From Agarophyton chilense (taxonomy: Eukaryota > Rhodophyta > Florideophyceae > Gracilariales > Gracilariaceae), in NCBI GenBank assembly GCA_030374765.1, contig JARGXX010000002.1, positions 434,001 to 498,000 on the forward strand: a DNA stretch of 64,000 nucleotides, read 5' to 3'. Made by a program: the position numbers and the translations under genes. Below are positions 10,136-21,099 of the stretch, piece after piece. The notes beneath the pieces were generated by a model. It was not told the origin of the DNA. It ran no database searches and saw only the letters and a list, made by a program, of their open reading frames with translations. Within the stretch, counting starts at the first letter, position 1; each line of letters begins with the position of its first letter.

Positions 10136-13100
10136 TCAAATAAAGAAATTTTTGTGCTTTTCCGAAATTGCTCCTGTATTCCTTAAACTTGCGTGCCTTG
10201 GGACGGCGTCCGAACCTTGAGGGCGTCGCAGGTCTTTCTCAGGTGTCGCTTGAGGACTGGCTTTGTTCCCTCGTATGGGCGCTCTGGCGAACTGTCGTGT
10301 CGCGAGGCGTTTCAAGAGTCGATTTGGGAGACGTTTTGGTATTTTTCGGTCCAATCGTTGCCCCCTCAGGAATGCTGGGCTCCGTGCTGCCGATTTGCGC
10401 CAATAGCGGGCGGTAGAATTAGCCGGAATGGTTTGAGGCTCTTGCCAAGTGTCTTCCTCAGGTGTGTAGCCGAACCAACGGACGTGATAGCGCATAGTTT
10501 CATCCTCTCCCCGGCCGGCGGAGATGATGCGCTCAATCAAATGTTCCGGTCGGTGTTCATTCTCCGGAAAAAGAGTGTGGTCCAGAGGGGCGAATCCATC
10601 GGAGTCGGTTAGAAGAGATGGGTTATTGTCATTGGCATCGGCCTTCGGGTCCATGGGGCGAGTTAGGTCCGCGGGAACTGCCTTAGGGGGTGTGGGGACT
10701 TGAGCGTCGACCTTTGGTCGTAATGATTTCGTTGAACCAGGGGGCTGGGATTTTGTTGATTCGGAGGAGCTGGGGGCTCGGGTCACCCCCTCAATAGATA
10801 CAGTGTCCTGTAGGCCGTAAATTAGTAAAGTAATGGTGTGTTGATTGTCCTTAAGGAGTTTTTATGGTTCCGTTAAGCTGGTACGAGCTTCGGCGTAGTG
10901 TCCTCGAGTTCCTCACTTTCCTTCGGTGGCCGATACAGGTAAACAAATTCTCCTTTTCCAAAGGTAGGTGTGTTCCAAACGTCTTTATCAAAATTGAACT
11001 TGTGGCGCCGTGGGCTTTGCTCAGTACAGCTCTGGCCGATTGGATAATGCGGTCGATGCCTCGGCGCGAGTAACGCTTCGCCTGGGTAGGAGTCATTCCG
11101 TTGGTTATGTCCTGGGGTATGATAGACTCCTGAACGTGCACAGCTATCGGCGGCGGCTCTCTCGTTAGCGTTAAGTCGAAAGGTGTTGTGGAAGCGTGCA
11201 CCTGCGTATTGTAGGCGTAAACCAGTGGCCCAAAGTAATCGTCCCAATCCAATTGGTGTTCCGATACGTAGTGTGCCAATCGGTTCAGAAGGGTGCGGTT
11301 GAAGCGTTGGGCTTGGCCATTGGTTTGCGAGTGGTACGCCGTGGTGGTCACATGTCTGATACCTAAGGTCGCACAATCGTGTGAGAAGGATTTGGATACA
11401 AACTGGCTGCCGTTGTCTGTAAGGAGGTAGAGAGGGATGCCATATGGATATACCCAGATGGACAAGGAGGCCGTGGCGACATCCGTGGCTGTTGCCTTCC
11501 CTAAAGGTAGGGCTCGGGTAAGCTTGGTAAACCTATCGGTTATGACCAAGACAAACCGATTTCAATGGGACGACTTAGTCAGAGGCCCAAGCATATCCAT
11601 CGCGACAAATTCAATCGGACCTGCGGCAGGTAAGAGCTTCAGTTTGGCCTGATGATTGGCTCAAGACCCTCAGATTTGTGTGAACGATGTACAGTTCCGT
11701 GCGGTTTGCCACAGATCCTGCGCCATTAGTGGCCAGTACTAGAACTTCGTAAGGGTCTGGTACATTCGTCAGCCTCCAAAGTGACCAGGCAAGCGAGGGA
11801 AATGGGCGAGGTATAGGGATCGCGCCCACAGCGAAGTTAGTATTACCCGTTGGAGTGCGCCATCCAGCGGTGAGCGGCGACATAGTAGTCGAAATCGGTC
11901 ATAGACGAATATGCATCCAGGAGTTCCTACCAATTGGGCTGTTTCCTTGTTGTACTCTTCTTAGACCTGCGCCTGTAGGAATTGCTCAATAGTTATATGG
12001 AGGAGCTCTTTTTCTTCCGGGGCTATCGCATTACCCTGAGGTGGTTTCGAATTGGGCGGTACTGTCTCCCAGTCCAATAGGTATACTTCGTTCTCCTTTA
12101 GGTCAGGATCATCCGATTGCACCTTACCCATAAGGTCATCAGTTTCCGTATAACCCTGAGGTCCATCATCTGTGAAGGGGGTAGGAATTAGGTCGTCCAA
12201 TGGAGTGTATCAGTTCCGTCGGTAATGATTTGCAACAGGGCATCTGCTGCCTGGTGCTTGATGCCCGGCATAAAGGTTATCTCGTAGTCATATTCTGACA
12301 GCCTTAGGCGCCACGAAGTGAGGCGACTTGATGCATCGGTCATATTGAGTAACCACCGGAGTGAATCATGGTCTGTCCTGATGGTAAACCTGGTTCCCTC
12401 GAGGTACGGACGGAGTGTAAATATGGACCATAAGATGGCTAGACATTCCTTTTCGGTCGTACTGTAGTTTCGCTCCGCGCTGGTGAGCGATCTGCTCCAA
12501 TATCCAATAGGTCGATAGTCCTTCGGTGACTCATGTTCCTGTAGCAGTGCACATCCTAATTGGACATCAGAAACGTTTGTATCCAGGACAACGGGCTTAT
12601 TGGGCTTTGGTAAAGCCAATAAAGGTGGGTTCAGCAATTTGTCGTTTTAGGGTCTGAAATGCCTCGTACTGGTCGTCGTTAAGGACTTCGAACTACGAAG
12701 GTGATCCCTTCTTCAGCATCGCGTTGAGAGGGGCCGAGATCTGGACAAACCCCTGGACGAACCGTCGGTAAACACTGCACAAGCCCACGAAGGATCGTAG
12801 TTCCGTGTGAGTCCTACAAGGCTTAGCCTGGCGAATTGCATTTGTGGTACGTGTGGCTACCTTTAGCTTTCCTGGGAGGACGATGTGACCGAGATAGTTC
12901 ACTGAGGCCTGGAAGAAAGCCCATTTGCGGAGTTTCAGTGTTACTCCAGCGTCCTGTATGATTGTTAGCACCTTCTTCACGCGGCGAAGGTGTTCCTTTA
13001 CGGTTCGTGAGAAGATTATAACGTCATCCAAATAGACCAGAGCGAACTTCCACTTGAATCTGGACAGTATAATGTCCATTACCCGTTGGAAAGTGGCTGG

Positions 13101-14438
13101 TGCATCTTTCAAACCAAAGGGCATGCGAGTATCTGAACAGACCTTCATGGGTGGTAAAGGTTGTCAGCGCTATCGCCTCTTCGGCCAAAGGGTTTTCCAG
13201 TATCCAGAGTTATCATCAAGTGTGATAAATACCACAGCTTCGCCTAAGGAATCCAGACAGTCGTCCATGCGGGGTATCGGGTATGAGTGCCTCTTGGTTA
13301 CTACTTTCAGCTCCCTGTAGTCGACACAGAACCTGACGGAGCCATCTTTCTTCGCCACGAGGACAAGGGGGCTTGCATATTCGGATTGGTTTGGAGGCGC
13401 CGGCTCTATTTCTTGAGCTTTGCGCATCTTGTCCATCTGGTCGGCGACAATATCCCTACCCTTAAGGCCGGTACGGTACGGGTGCTTGAACTGTTGTCTA
13501 GCATCGTCCTGAAGATCAATGCGGTGTGTAGTGGCTCTGATTGTGCCCAATCTACCTGACCACGTGGCCTGGTATTCCCTGAGGAGATCAAGTACCTCGG
13601 GCCTATAGGATTCAAATTCTGCGCCGATAGCGACTGTCCCCTCCCAAGAGTCAACGTCCTCGTCGGGAGTTCGCTTTGAAAGGTTATCTAATTGGGCATC
13701 CATGATGACCGCGACCGCGGGTAGAGTGATGCCAATAACTGTACCATTAGGTAACAGTACGGGTTTATCTCTGAAGTTGCTGATTGTGACCAAGAATCTG
13801 TTGGGTTGGATGTCCATTACTCTATTAGCCATCAAGGTAAGGTGTTTCAGAACCGTTTTCGGGTGCTTCTGAATCGTTCCGAGACCTGAGAACGGGAAAT
13901 GGACCGATACAGCGGTTTGGGTCATCGAGAGTATCGTTATGGCCTTTGACAGGCGAACCTTATTGGACTTCGTGTTTTCGGAGACAACCGCTGGTTTGAG
14001 GTTAGGTTCTGGCCCTGGGGCGGAACCAGTTAGGGAGATAGAAGGTGCGCGGTAGAACGCGACTTTCCTAAGGCCTGGATAAATGGCCTTAATGTATCGA
14101 TCGATAAAGGAGGTCCTTAGGATTGCCTTAGAGCCTAAGTTAAGACATACAAGGAACCACGTGCAGACTTTGAATTGTGGTAACTGGAGGTAAAGTGGTA
14201 CTATCCCTTTAATGTCCATTGGTCTACGAGACGCATCGGTAATCCTCGGGGTCTTCCTTGCCTGAAAGAAAACTTGCCAACCCAGTGGGAGCAGCTTAAG
14301 ATGAACCAAGTTGGGACCAGCGCCTGTGTCCAATACAGCTCTAGTCACTCGAGAGTTGTTGGAACGTAGTCCTACAGTTACTCGAACTTTATAGTTCTCT
14401 TTCCTGAGGACACAGACGGGGTCGTTACTGTGTTCCAA
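10136..14438 (-). pseudogene. pol region of family C (protease, RT, RNase H, integrase, chromodomain)
   Basis: In order on the minus strand: retropepsin (VLDTGAGPNLVH near 14.3 kb); reverse transcriptase (DYRELK and YPIPRMDDCLDSLG near 13.25-13.35 kb, YLDDVIIFS near 13.0 kb); RNase H (TTEKECLAILWS and RTDHDSLRWLL near 12.4 kb); integrase core (VITDRFTKL, LLTDNGSQFVSK, YHSQTNGQAQRFNR at 11.2-11.55 kb); and a chromodomain at about 10.40-10.57 kb (IERIISA, YHVRWFGYTPEEDTWQEP). Chromodomains of this kind direct chromovirus integration to marked chromatin. Fossil, in many pieces. Confidence 0.88.
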
Positions 14439-14587
14439 TTGTGGTTAATCCTGAGTGGTCTATTGTGGGTGGTTCAAATTGGGAGGTGAGGAGCTTTTTG
14501 GCTCATGAGCGTCCAATAGGTTGAGGCAGGGTCTTAAGGAATGAGGATTTGCCTCGAGTCGTCTGTCTAGGAGTTTTCCGATGGGAT

Positions 14588-16869
14588 TTACGTTTCTTCC
14601 TGAGAATAGGGTTCTTCCACGTGGTCGTCCGTAGGATCTACCATTGCGTGGACCTGTGGGGCTTTGATCGGAATATCCGGAGGCGTGGCATAGAGTGAGC
14701 TTCCAGGGCTCATTGTGGTTCGTTGCTGTGCCCTGTTATACATTCCTTCGGATCTCTGCACACGGTGATTCTCTTCCCTTAGGGCAAGGAGGGTTTTACG
14801 TGCGTCCTCGGGCAAATAACTCGTACAACTACAAGGTTGGGTCACTGACAGGCAGAGGAAGCAGGCCCTTGGGGAGCGAACAAAAACGTCATTGCGGGGC
14901 GGAAAAAAAGAATACTTGGGTGTGGGTGGTCCAGTGGTCGCTCCAGTTCCCTGGGAGGTATACAATGGGGGTCTGGACGGAGGAGCACTGAAGTTGACCG
15001 CGAGGGCGTCTCCCGAATCAGCCTAATGGAGTGAAGCATCCATGTCCGACTCCGTGGAGCTAACGAAATGGGCTTGGTTGGGTTTACGCAATGGAGTTGC
15101 GTGTTCTCTGGTTAAATCAGCGTTGCGCATGGAGGTCCTGTAGGTTTTGCCATAACCCTCGGCGTAGGTAAAGAGCCTTCGGAAGGAGTATTACGGGTTT
15201 TCCGTGTGATAATTGCGCACATGTGTCCGAATGGCAGGGAGCAATCCCGTGATGAAGTGACGTTTAAGCCGTCCTTCGGAGAACACGTTTCCACATCGGT
15301 AAGCCTTGTTCTATAGGTCGTCTTCGAAAGCCGATTCGGTCATGTTAGAGCTCTGCCTAAAAAAAACTACTTCCTGGATGGCATCCACTATAACGTCATC
15401 AGTGGCGTAAGATTCCAAGAGGTAGTGAACAACCTGAGGGTATGACCTGAGGAGCTCACGGTCTTTAGCATCCACGAGGTCAGTAGTGCCAGATATATTC
15501 GAAACCACTCGGTCACGCGCCTGTCCTGTAAGGAAGAATTGGAAAAGGTACAGAGTGGCGCTCTTGTGGACACCGTTCTGATCGCAGGCCGTACGGAACA
15601 AAATGAGAAACCTAAGGACAGCAATGGGATCGGAACCCAAGAAATTGTCCGTAATGGTTAGTGGCATCTGTTTGGCCCATTTGGCGATCCTCCGAGCCAC
15701 CGAACCAGAATATTTCGCGGACCTGTCGGTCAGCCAGTAATTCAGGTAGTCCAGAACCTAAGGGATAAGTTCGTTTGTGGTTGTCAGTGGTCTGAGGCCT
15801 CTAACGGCAGCATCATCCACTTCCAAGTCGGTCGTTTCGGTTGAGGCCGATTCGGAATCACTCGTGTCCGGATGGTCTCTTCTTTTACTCCTTCCGTTCT
15901 TCTTTCTCCTGCGGTTTCTTCTTTTCTTTCCAGTGGAGTAGGGACCTTAAGGATCGATCTCTCTATCAGATTCGATGGAGCCCTGAGGTCACTGTACCTC
16001 ATATAATCCGTCGGGTGGGGCAAACGGTCTCTCTTCTAGACTCGGGGCTTCTATTCTGCTCCTCCCTTGCCCCCCCCCCTTGGATTCTCCTGGTGGGCAA
16101 CCTGTCTCTCATCTAGACGCGGAGCTTCTCTTCTGCTCCTAGATTGTCCCACCATGGGGTTTTACTGATGGTATTCCCGGCTAGGGGCGGATAATACCGC
16201 CACTTCTGGGGATTCGATAGGGAGTTGCCATATGGAAGCCGAAAGGTTGACTTGTAGAGTGGTCCTACGGACCGTGTTGCCTAACTGGCTGGTGACTGCT
16301 CCTTGAACGGCCTGAATGAGGGATTCTAAGAATAGCTCAGACTCTAATACCTTAGGGACGATTCGCGCGATGAGGTAATCCGTATGGTCAGCGATCGCCG
16401 TAGCGAGTCGCACGTCCACAATGGAATCCACGTGGGTTGAGCAGAGCTCACGGAGACGGGGCCAGAGAAGGTCGGCAAGACCTGCGGGCAGGTTCTCTCG
16501 AATTCCTTCGGTCTGGGGGGTTTCTCCTTGATGTGTCCCTGGCCTAGATGTGGCCCTGGTGAGGCGTTCTCGCAAATGCGCTGCCACTGTGGGTTCTCGG
16601 CGAATCCTTTCAGGGATATCCAGTGGGGTCAGTACTCCTTGCGGCTGGCTCCTCGTGCTCTTGCGGTCGCTATCGGTATCATCCTGAGGGTCAGGCGACA
16701 TCGCCGGCGTTGTAGTTGCACTTCGTCCAGCCGTAGGAGTCCTATGGTCGGGTTGGTTGGGTGTGTTTCCTGCATCCATAATGGCGGTTGCTTCTGTACT
16801 TCTGGACCGTTGGGGAATGAAACCAAAGGTTAGAATCAGGATAATTCTTCGTTCCAGTGGTCTGTTCAT
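14588..16869 (-). pseudogene. gag region of family C
   Basis: It begins with ATG at 16869 just inside the primer site (MNRPLERR, then MDAGNTPNQPDHRTPT), followed by a helical segment and a charged linker. A capsid-like segment comes next (SDPIAVLRFLILFRTACDQNG near 15.6 kb), equivalent to TDPIAVIEFLQKFKLACDQNG in element D. Fossil, broken. Confidence 0.75.
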
Positions 16870-16884
16870 TTATTGCAAAGGTTT

Positions 16885-16900
16885 CTAAGCCGGGAGAACA
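16885..16900 (-). other. primer-binding site of family C, long copy
   Basis: The minus strand reads TGTTCTCCCGGCTTAG three bases after the LTR end, a near match to the motif of families A and B. Confidence 0.6.
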
Positions 16901-16903
16901 AAT

Positions 16904-17349
16904 TGTAACGCAATGACTGTCGGGTCAGCGTACGGGTCTCGACCGGTGGTAGCGTGGTAGAGCGGGTCCAAAGGTTCGAATCCTTTACGGCGACACTCTC
17001 AAAGTACTTGGCGCAATGGGCTGGCGTTTACTGCGTAGTCTTACAGGTTAAAGCTACGGAAACGATGGCTTGAAGACCAAAGGGTGGAACTATTATACCC
17101 AAGGGGTTTATTTAGTATACTAACGGTGCCTACCGTACTCTAAGGGAGAAGCGTCACTCGAGCCAAGTAAATAGTACTGGCGAGGCGCTGAGATCTCCCT
17201 TGCACTGTAGTGTTAATCAATTACACTAATTAAATTAAACTAATAATCTACGTGAGTCCATCTGAGGTCGACCCGTCCACGTGTCATCTGCAAGATCCTT
17301 CAAGGCCCAGCGGCTTACAGAGCTCAACCGTTATCACCGCTCCTTCACA
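16904..17349 (-). repeat. 5' LTR of family C, long copy (446 bp)
   Basis: On the minus strand it starts TGTGAAGGAGCG and ends CGTTACA. It matches 6608-7054 end to end in inverted orientation, which defines both borders. Confidence 0.87.
16951..16986 (+). other. tRNA-like D-arm/T-arm module inside the family C LTR
   Basis: The plus strand, antisense to the LTR, reads AGCGTGGTAGAGC (A-box/D-arm-like), then GGGTCC, then the perfect hairpin AAAGG-TTCGAAT-CCTTT (B-box/T-arm-like). The anticodon arm is absent. Loose pairing is possible between TCGACCGG before it and ACGGCGA after it, as in an acceptor stem. It may be a tRNA-derived relic or a Pol III promoter-like element. Confidence 0.55.
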
Positions 17350-18420
17350 GTTACGTGCATTGTAGGCGGCGTATTTGGCGGACGTGTGGTTGTTTCCGAT
17401 GTTTGTGCGTGAGTAAGACCCTTTAAAACGACGCAAAATCATGGAGACTTCCAAGAGAGGTTTCGTTTTTCACGTTTGACGGTGAATACGTGGCTTTGTT
17501 TGCGGGGTTGTTTCTCACGAGGGATGCAATGGACACGGCTTGGTCCAAGACTTTTTGCATCAGTTCCATGCGGTTACGTTTGTTCTGGTGCTACAATAGG
17601 AACAGTTTATCTGGCGTGGTACTACTTTCTCCATTTTGGCGGTCACTAGGACGTTGTTGGCACAGGAAATTTAAAAAAGGCGGTATTGTCATCGCTTTCG
17701 AAAAACGTTTGTGCGACAGATTGTTATTGCTGAAAGACATGTCTCGTCCTGGAAAACAACTTCACCTTAGAGTGCAGGGAGATGGGTTTCGTACTTTCCT
17801 GAAAAAAAACAATTCCCAATAGCACGCGTTCTCGGTATCTGTCGCGGTGTCGCGGTCCTGTCGTTTCGCCAGCCTTGTTGCTCGATTTTTTGGCGAAAGA
17901 AGCCGCATTCCAAGCATTTGGATTGTTCTTTTTCACTAAGCAACGATGTTATCTTGCAGTTAGTGTTTTCAAACTAATGGCGGGAAAACGAAAAAGAACG
18001 TACGGACGCAAGGGCTTGACCACCCGCACTTCGGACAATAGCGTTTTTGGTGCTGTGTGGATGAGTTGACACTAGAATGTCTACCCATTGACTTGTGTAC
18101 ATTGCTTTTATCGCATCAATTGGCTCTTGATAATTAATCGAACACAGAGTGTATCTTCCGTGGTGTTTGTCGGCTCTGGGGGTATGAAGACGCCATGGTA
18201 ACAAGAGGTGCCAGCCCAAAATTCTCAACCAGTTTCCCGTGGAAAGAATTCGGGACGGATCCAACCGGAGACAATGTCGCTCGTTCGCGCGGCGGCAGCC
18301 GCATCTACAGACCATCTTGCAGGATAATGCATGTCTGCTTCGAAGTATGGACGCAGAATGCGTTCATTGTTTATGAGGGACAAGGAGAGGCCTAAACAGG
18401 GTTGCATTTTATCAAGATCG
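17350..18420. other. flank of the family C element, no gene recognised
   Basis: Two overlapping frames (110 codons plus strand at 17490-17822; 113 codons minus strand ending at 17974) carry no motif I know. The right part may be the 5' end of the Harbinger element, but no terminal repeat could be placed. Confidence 0.4.
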
Positions 18421-18477
18421 GGGTGTTAAATTAACTGTTGCAGATGAAACTGATGCTAAACTGACGGGTGCCGTAGG

Positions 18478-19043
18478 TTTTGGGAAAAGATCCGAGCTGA
18501 ATGTACCAAGCTCAAGGCTTGCTACGAGAAGGTACTGGCAATAAAGTTGATGGAAAATCCTGACAGTAATGCACTGTTACACTCTGCACAACTACTCTTC
18601 AGTGAAGGGAGCAGTTCGGTATTGCACATTTATGATTTCGTTCGCTATCTGCCATAACAGTGTGCAAGGACATTAAACGTTAGGGAGGAATTTGAATTCT
18701 TAAACATCCAAAAGACACTCATTATTGCTGCAGATGAGCATAAGGACCTTGAAGAAGATAAGTCACCACGGGAGTCACCAATTGGAAAGAAAGCCGCAAA
18801 AAGATAGAAAAAGAGAAGAGGGTCACTACGGCGAAGGTCATTTTGGATGAGTAAGCTTGCCGAATGGAGAATATCATGAACGTTTTGGTCCTAAGTAAAA
18901 GAGCCATCGCGCAAGAAAATTTCAAAGTCCAACAGAAAAGAATTGATTGGGAGATGGCGTCGCAGCTCATGAGCAAAGAGTTAGGTGCCACAGAGATTGT
19001 AAGGATGCAGTTGAAATCATTTTTACGCAAGAGATTGCTAGAA
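18478..19043 (+). pseudogene. Harbinger ORF1-like Myb/SANT and NAM-like protein relic
   Basis: Fragments in the plus-strand frames read FWEKIRAECTKLKACYEK (end of a Myb/SANT-like domain), then VREEFEFLNIQKTL, then SPRESPIGKKAAKR, and finally a coiled-coil-like segment from 18864 (MENIMNVLVLSKRAIAQE). This is the order of the plant Harbinger ORF1 and of NAM-associated C-terminal proteins, where an F-F-x(n)-W-like block precedes RPxGxKxAK. Stops and frame changes between the fragments show the gene is dead. Confidence 0.55.
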
Positions 19044-19222
19044 TAGTTAATTGCCGACGACGAAGAGGCAAAACGGGTTTACGTAGAGAAAAACAACGAG
19101 AAGGCGAATTCAGAAAGCCCAAAAAAACTTCCATTGGAGAGAGCGGCGTAGCTGACACGATTCTGTAGATAGAAAAAAACAGAGGCGCGACTGAAATATC
19201 CTAAACTATATTACCATGTCCA

Positions 19223-19980
19223 TTACAGAAATTGTGCATTAAAGCCTCTTGCAGTTTCATATGTCCACAGACCGTTGACGGAATCAAGTAGTGAGCGCCA
19301 CAGCTGAGCCTGATCATATGAACGGCTCGGGTGGGCGAAATTATCGTAGATCTTTTTGCTATTTTGAATAGCAACAGGATACAGTCGATATTTTGCCGTT
19401 CCATTATATCCGTGTTCTTCGGCAAACATATTATGAAAAAGTGCGCAACACATCACGATCTCATGGAGATTTTGTAAACTGGAAAGGCGTGCTGGCCTGT
19501 CTGGTATTTTGAACTGACCATAAAGTGTAGTAAAAATGCACTCTACCGCTTTTCGTGCAGATGGATGCCCAGACTTGTACGGCAGTTTTTTGCGGGAGTG
19601 TGGACTAAGGTGTGGTTTGGGAATTATTCTTCACCTCGGATACATACCGTCGCTTAGATGTTAAATTCAATCGATGATGGACCCGGCACTACTCATGAGT
19701 GGTTGTACATCTAGCCCCTGCCCACTACGTATTTGATTAAACAAGCAGCTTTGATCCATGATCGAGATATCATTTTCAGAGCCTGGACTACCAAACATGA
19801 TATAAAAGATTCGCTAATGATCGTCACAGACAACCTCCATTCTCAACATAAGCTTCCCTTTTTTGACTTTTTGTTTACTTTTGATACCCCTGGTCAGTGT
19901 TTCCATTCCCAGCCAGAACATTTTACTACACCAATACATCCTAGAAATGCTAGCGAGGGGTAATGAGACCTTACCTCTCT
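19223..19980 (-). pseudogene. PIF/Harbinger transposase relic (plant type)
   Basis: Read downward on the minus strand from about 19.98 kb: KLMLRMEVVCDDH and RIFYIMFGSPGSENDISIMD match the family's P-T-I-V-L-E-A-V-A-D...FFGMPGSxNDINVL catalytic block. LSDGMYPR matches LVDGIYPxW. SARKAVECIFTTLYGQFKI and then EIVMCCALFHNMFAEE match ARKDVERAFGVLQ and the CCxLHNM-E motif at the C-terminus. In-frame stops occur between these blocks, so the gene is dead although the spacing is preserved. The last 130 residues are still open (19640-19223). Confidence 0.75.
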
Positions 19981-20430
19981 CATTTCGGAAAAGTTGGAGA
20001 GTGGAAGATATTCGTCATTGAAAACTTTGCATTTTTCTCCAGCATGACCCTATATGGCTTTTTTGAAAAACATTTTGCGCTGTTTATGTGCTGCTTTAGA
20101 AATCAAATACAATTATTCGAGATAACTGCCATCACTGAGTCGCTTCTGAAGTTTCAAATAGAAAATTGAGTGCACTCAAATTCAGCGATTCAGACAATTT
20201 GAATGTACTTAATTTGCGCAAAGTGAACATGGATCGGCCGCGTCAAAGCATTTGATCAATAACGCAAACATCAAATTTGGCAACAACGAAGCCACTGAAA
20301 CACCATACTAACAAGAAAAAGAAACTCCCAGGATGTAGCCCTATAAACTGCAAACAGGCTATTTAAGCGATCAGAACGTCTTCTCTCCCAACAAAAGTTG
20401 TTTCACTTCTCTCAGCGCAGCTTCCTTGAA

Positions 20431-21099
20431 ATGACTTTGAAGCGCAATGTTCGTGGATCAGAATCCCTACGCTTTGCAATATTCTTTTCTCTCTCTCCCC
20501 ACAAAATGAACTTCATAGCAAAAAACAGAGCCACAATAAAAACCAAACTCTTCCACCAAATTCGCGGCTCCGGTTTGAGTCAACAGAAAACACACTTTCT
20601 GGTGGATTTTGTTGAGAAGGATTTACCGCTCTGTTGTGAGGAATGGGAGGTACTTTTGAAGGAACATGAAACAGTTTATTCGAAAGAACAGCGTACAGTC
20701 GACAGTTTGAAGAGATGTTTTGCTACTTCACATCGCCGCTGCATTTCTACGGGGGACCCTTTGATCCCGGATGACGTGCAGAACGTCAAAAGAAATGGCG
20801 AACTTCTATCCAAACGTGCGGATTTGGGCGAAGGTGGAGATGCCCATGCAACTGTAGATTCTGCATTCCTGAGTAGCAATGAGTCTCTCGTGGGCGATGG
20901 AAATAATATCGACACTCATACAGAAGATATGGAAGACGAAAAGAAACTTGTCGAAACTTCTGTACTTACCCGCCCACTTTTTCGTCCTGGGTTTCGTTCT
21001 TCAGCTGCTACAACGGAAAATGACATAATTCAGATATTCAAGGTATCTATGCTAATTGATCAGAAGCGTAGAGAGGAAGATCCGGAAAGGCGAAAGTAA
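20431..21099 (+). CDS. SANT-like domain protein (resembles the DUF6818 family of oomycetes and algae)
   Basis: The first ATG of the frame is at 20431, giving 222 residues; the frame itself is open from about 20398. Residues about 38-130 form a helical Myb/SANT-like domain: HFLVDFVEKDLPLCCEEWE, then RTVDSLKRCF, then TGDPLIPDDVQNVKR and LLSKRADLGEGG. The pattern W...RTVxSLKxKF...TGDPxxPxxVxxAK is one I associate with Phytophthora and algal DUF6818-type proteins, many of which are transposon-borne. The C-terminal half is acidic and apparently disordered, and the frame ends in a basic stretch. No membrane segment or catalytic motif is visible. It sits in a transposon tract just past a Harbinger relic, so it is probably an element accessory gene. 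It could also be a host regulator derived from one. Confidence 0.5.
   Translation: MTLKRNVRGSESLRFAIFFSLSPHKMNFIAKNRATIKTKLFHQIRGSGLSQQKTHFLVDFVEKDLPLCCEEWEVLLKEHETVYSKEQRTVDSLKRCFATSHRRCISTGDPLIPDDVQNVKRNGELLSKRADLGEGGDAHATVDSAFLSSNESLVGDGNNIDTHTEDMEDEKKLVETSVLTRPLFRPGFRSSAATTENDIIQIFKVSMLIDQKRREEDPERRK

Larger units (their letters stand above)
8442..17349 (-). mobile_element. family C Ty3/gypsy chromovirus, nearly full length but lacking a recognisable 3' LTR
   Basis: Read on the minus strand: 5' LTR (16904-17349), primer site, gag (about 14.6-16.87 kb), then pol with protease, reverse transcriptase, RNase H, integrase and a C-terminal chromodomain (10136-14438). A reading frame on the opposite strand (8442-10056) lies between pol and the missing 3' end. 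The order PR-RT-RH-IN and the chromodomain place it in the chromovirus branch of Ty3/gypsy. No LTR match was found below 8.44 kb. Fossil with roughly ten or more breaks. Confidence 0.85.
18421..19980. mobile_element. PIF/Harbinger DNA transposon relic, plant type, with two convergent ORFs
   Basis: A Myb/SANT- and NAM-like ORF1 lies on the plus strand (about 18478-19043). The DDE transposase lies on the minus strand (about 19223-19980). Two-ORF organisation with a Myb-like protein and a transposase is the hallmark of PIF/Harbinger elements, and both proteins are needed for transposition in studied members. No clear terminal inverted repeats were found, so the ends are approximate. Both genes contain stops. 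Confidence 0.68.
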
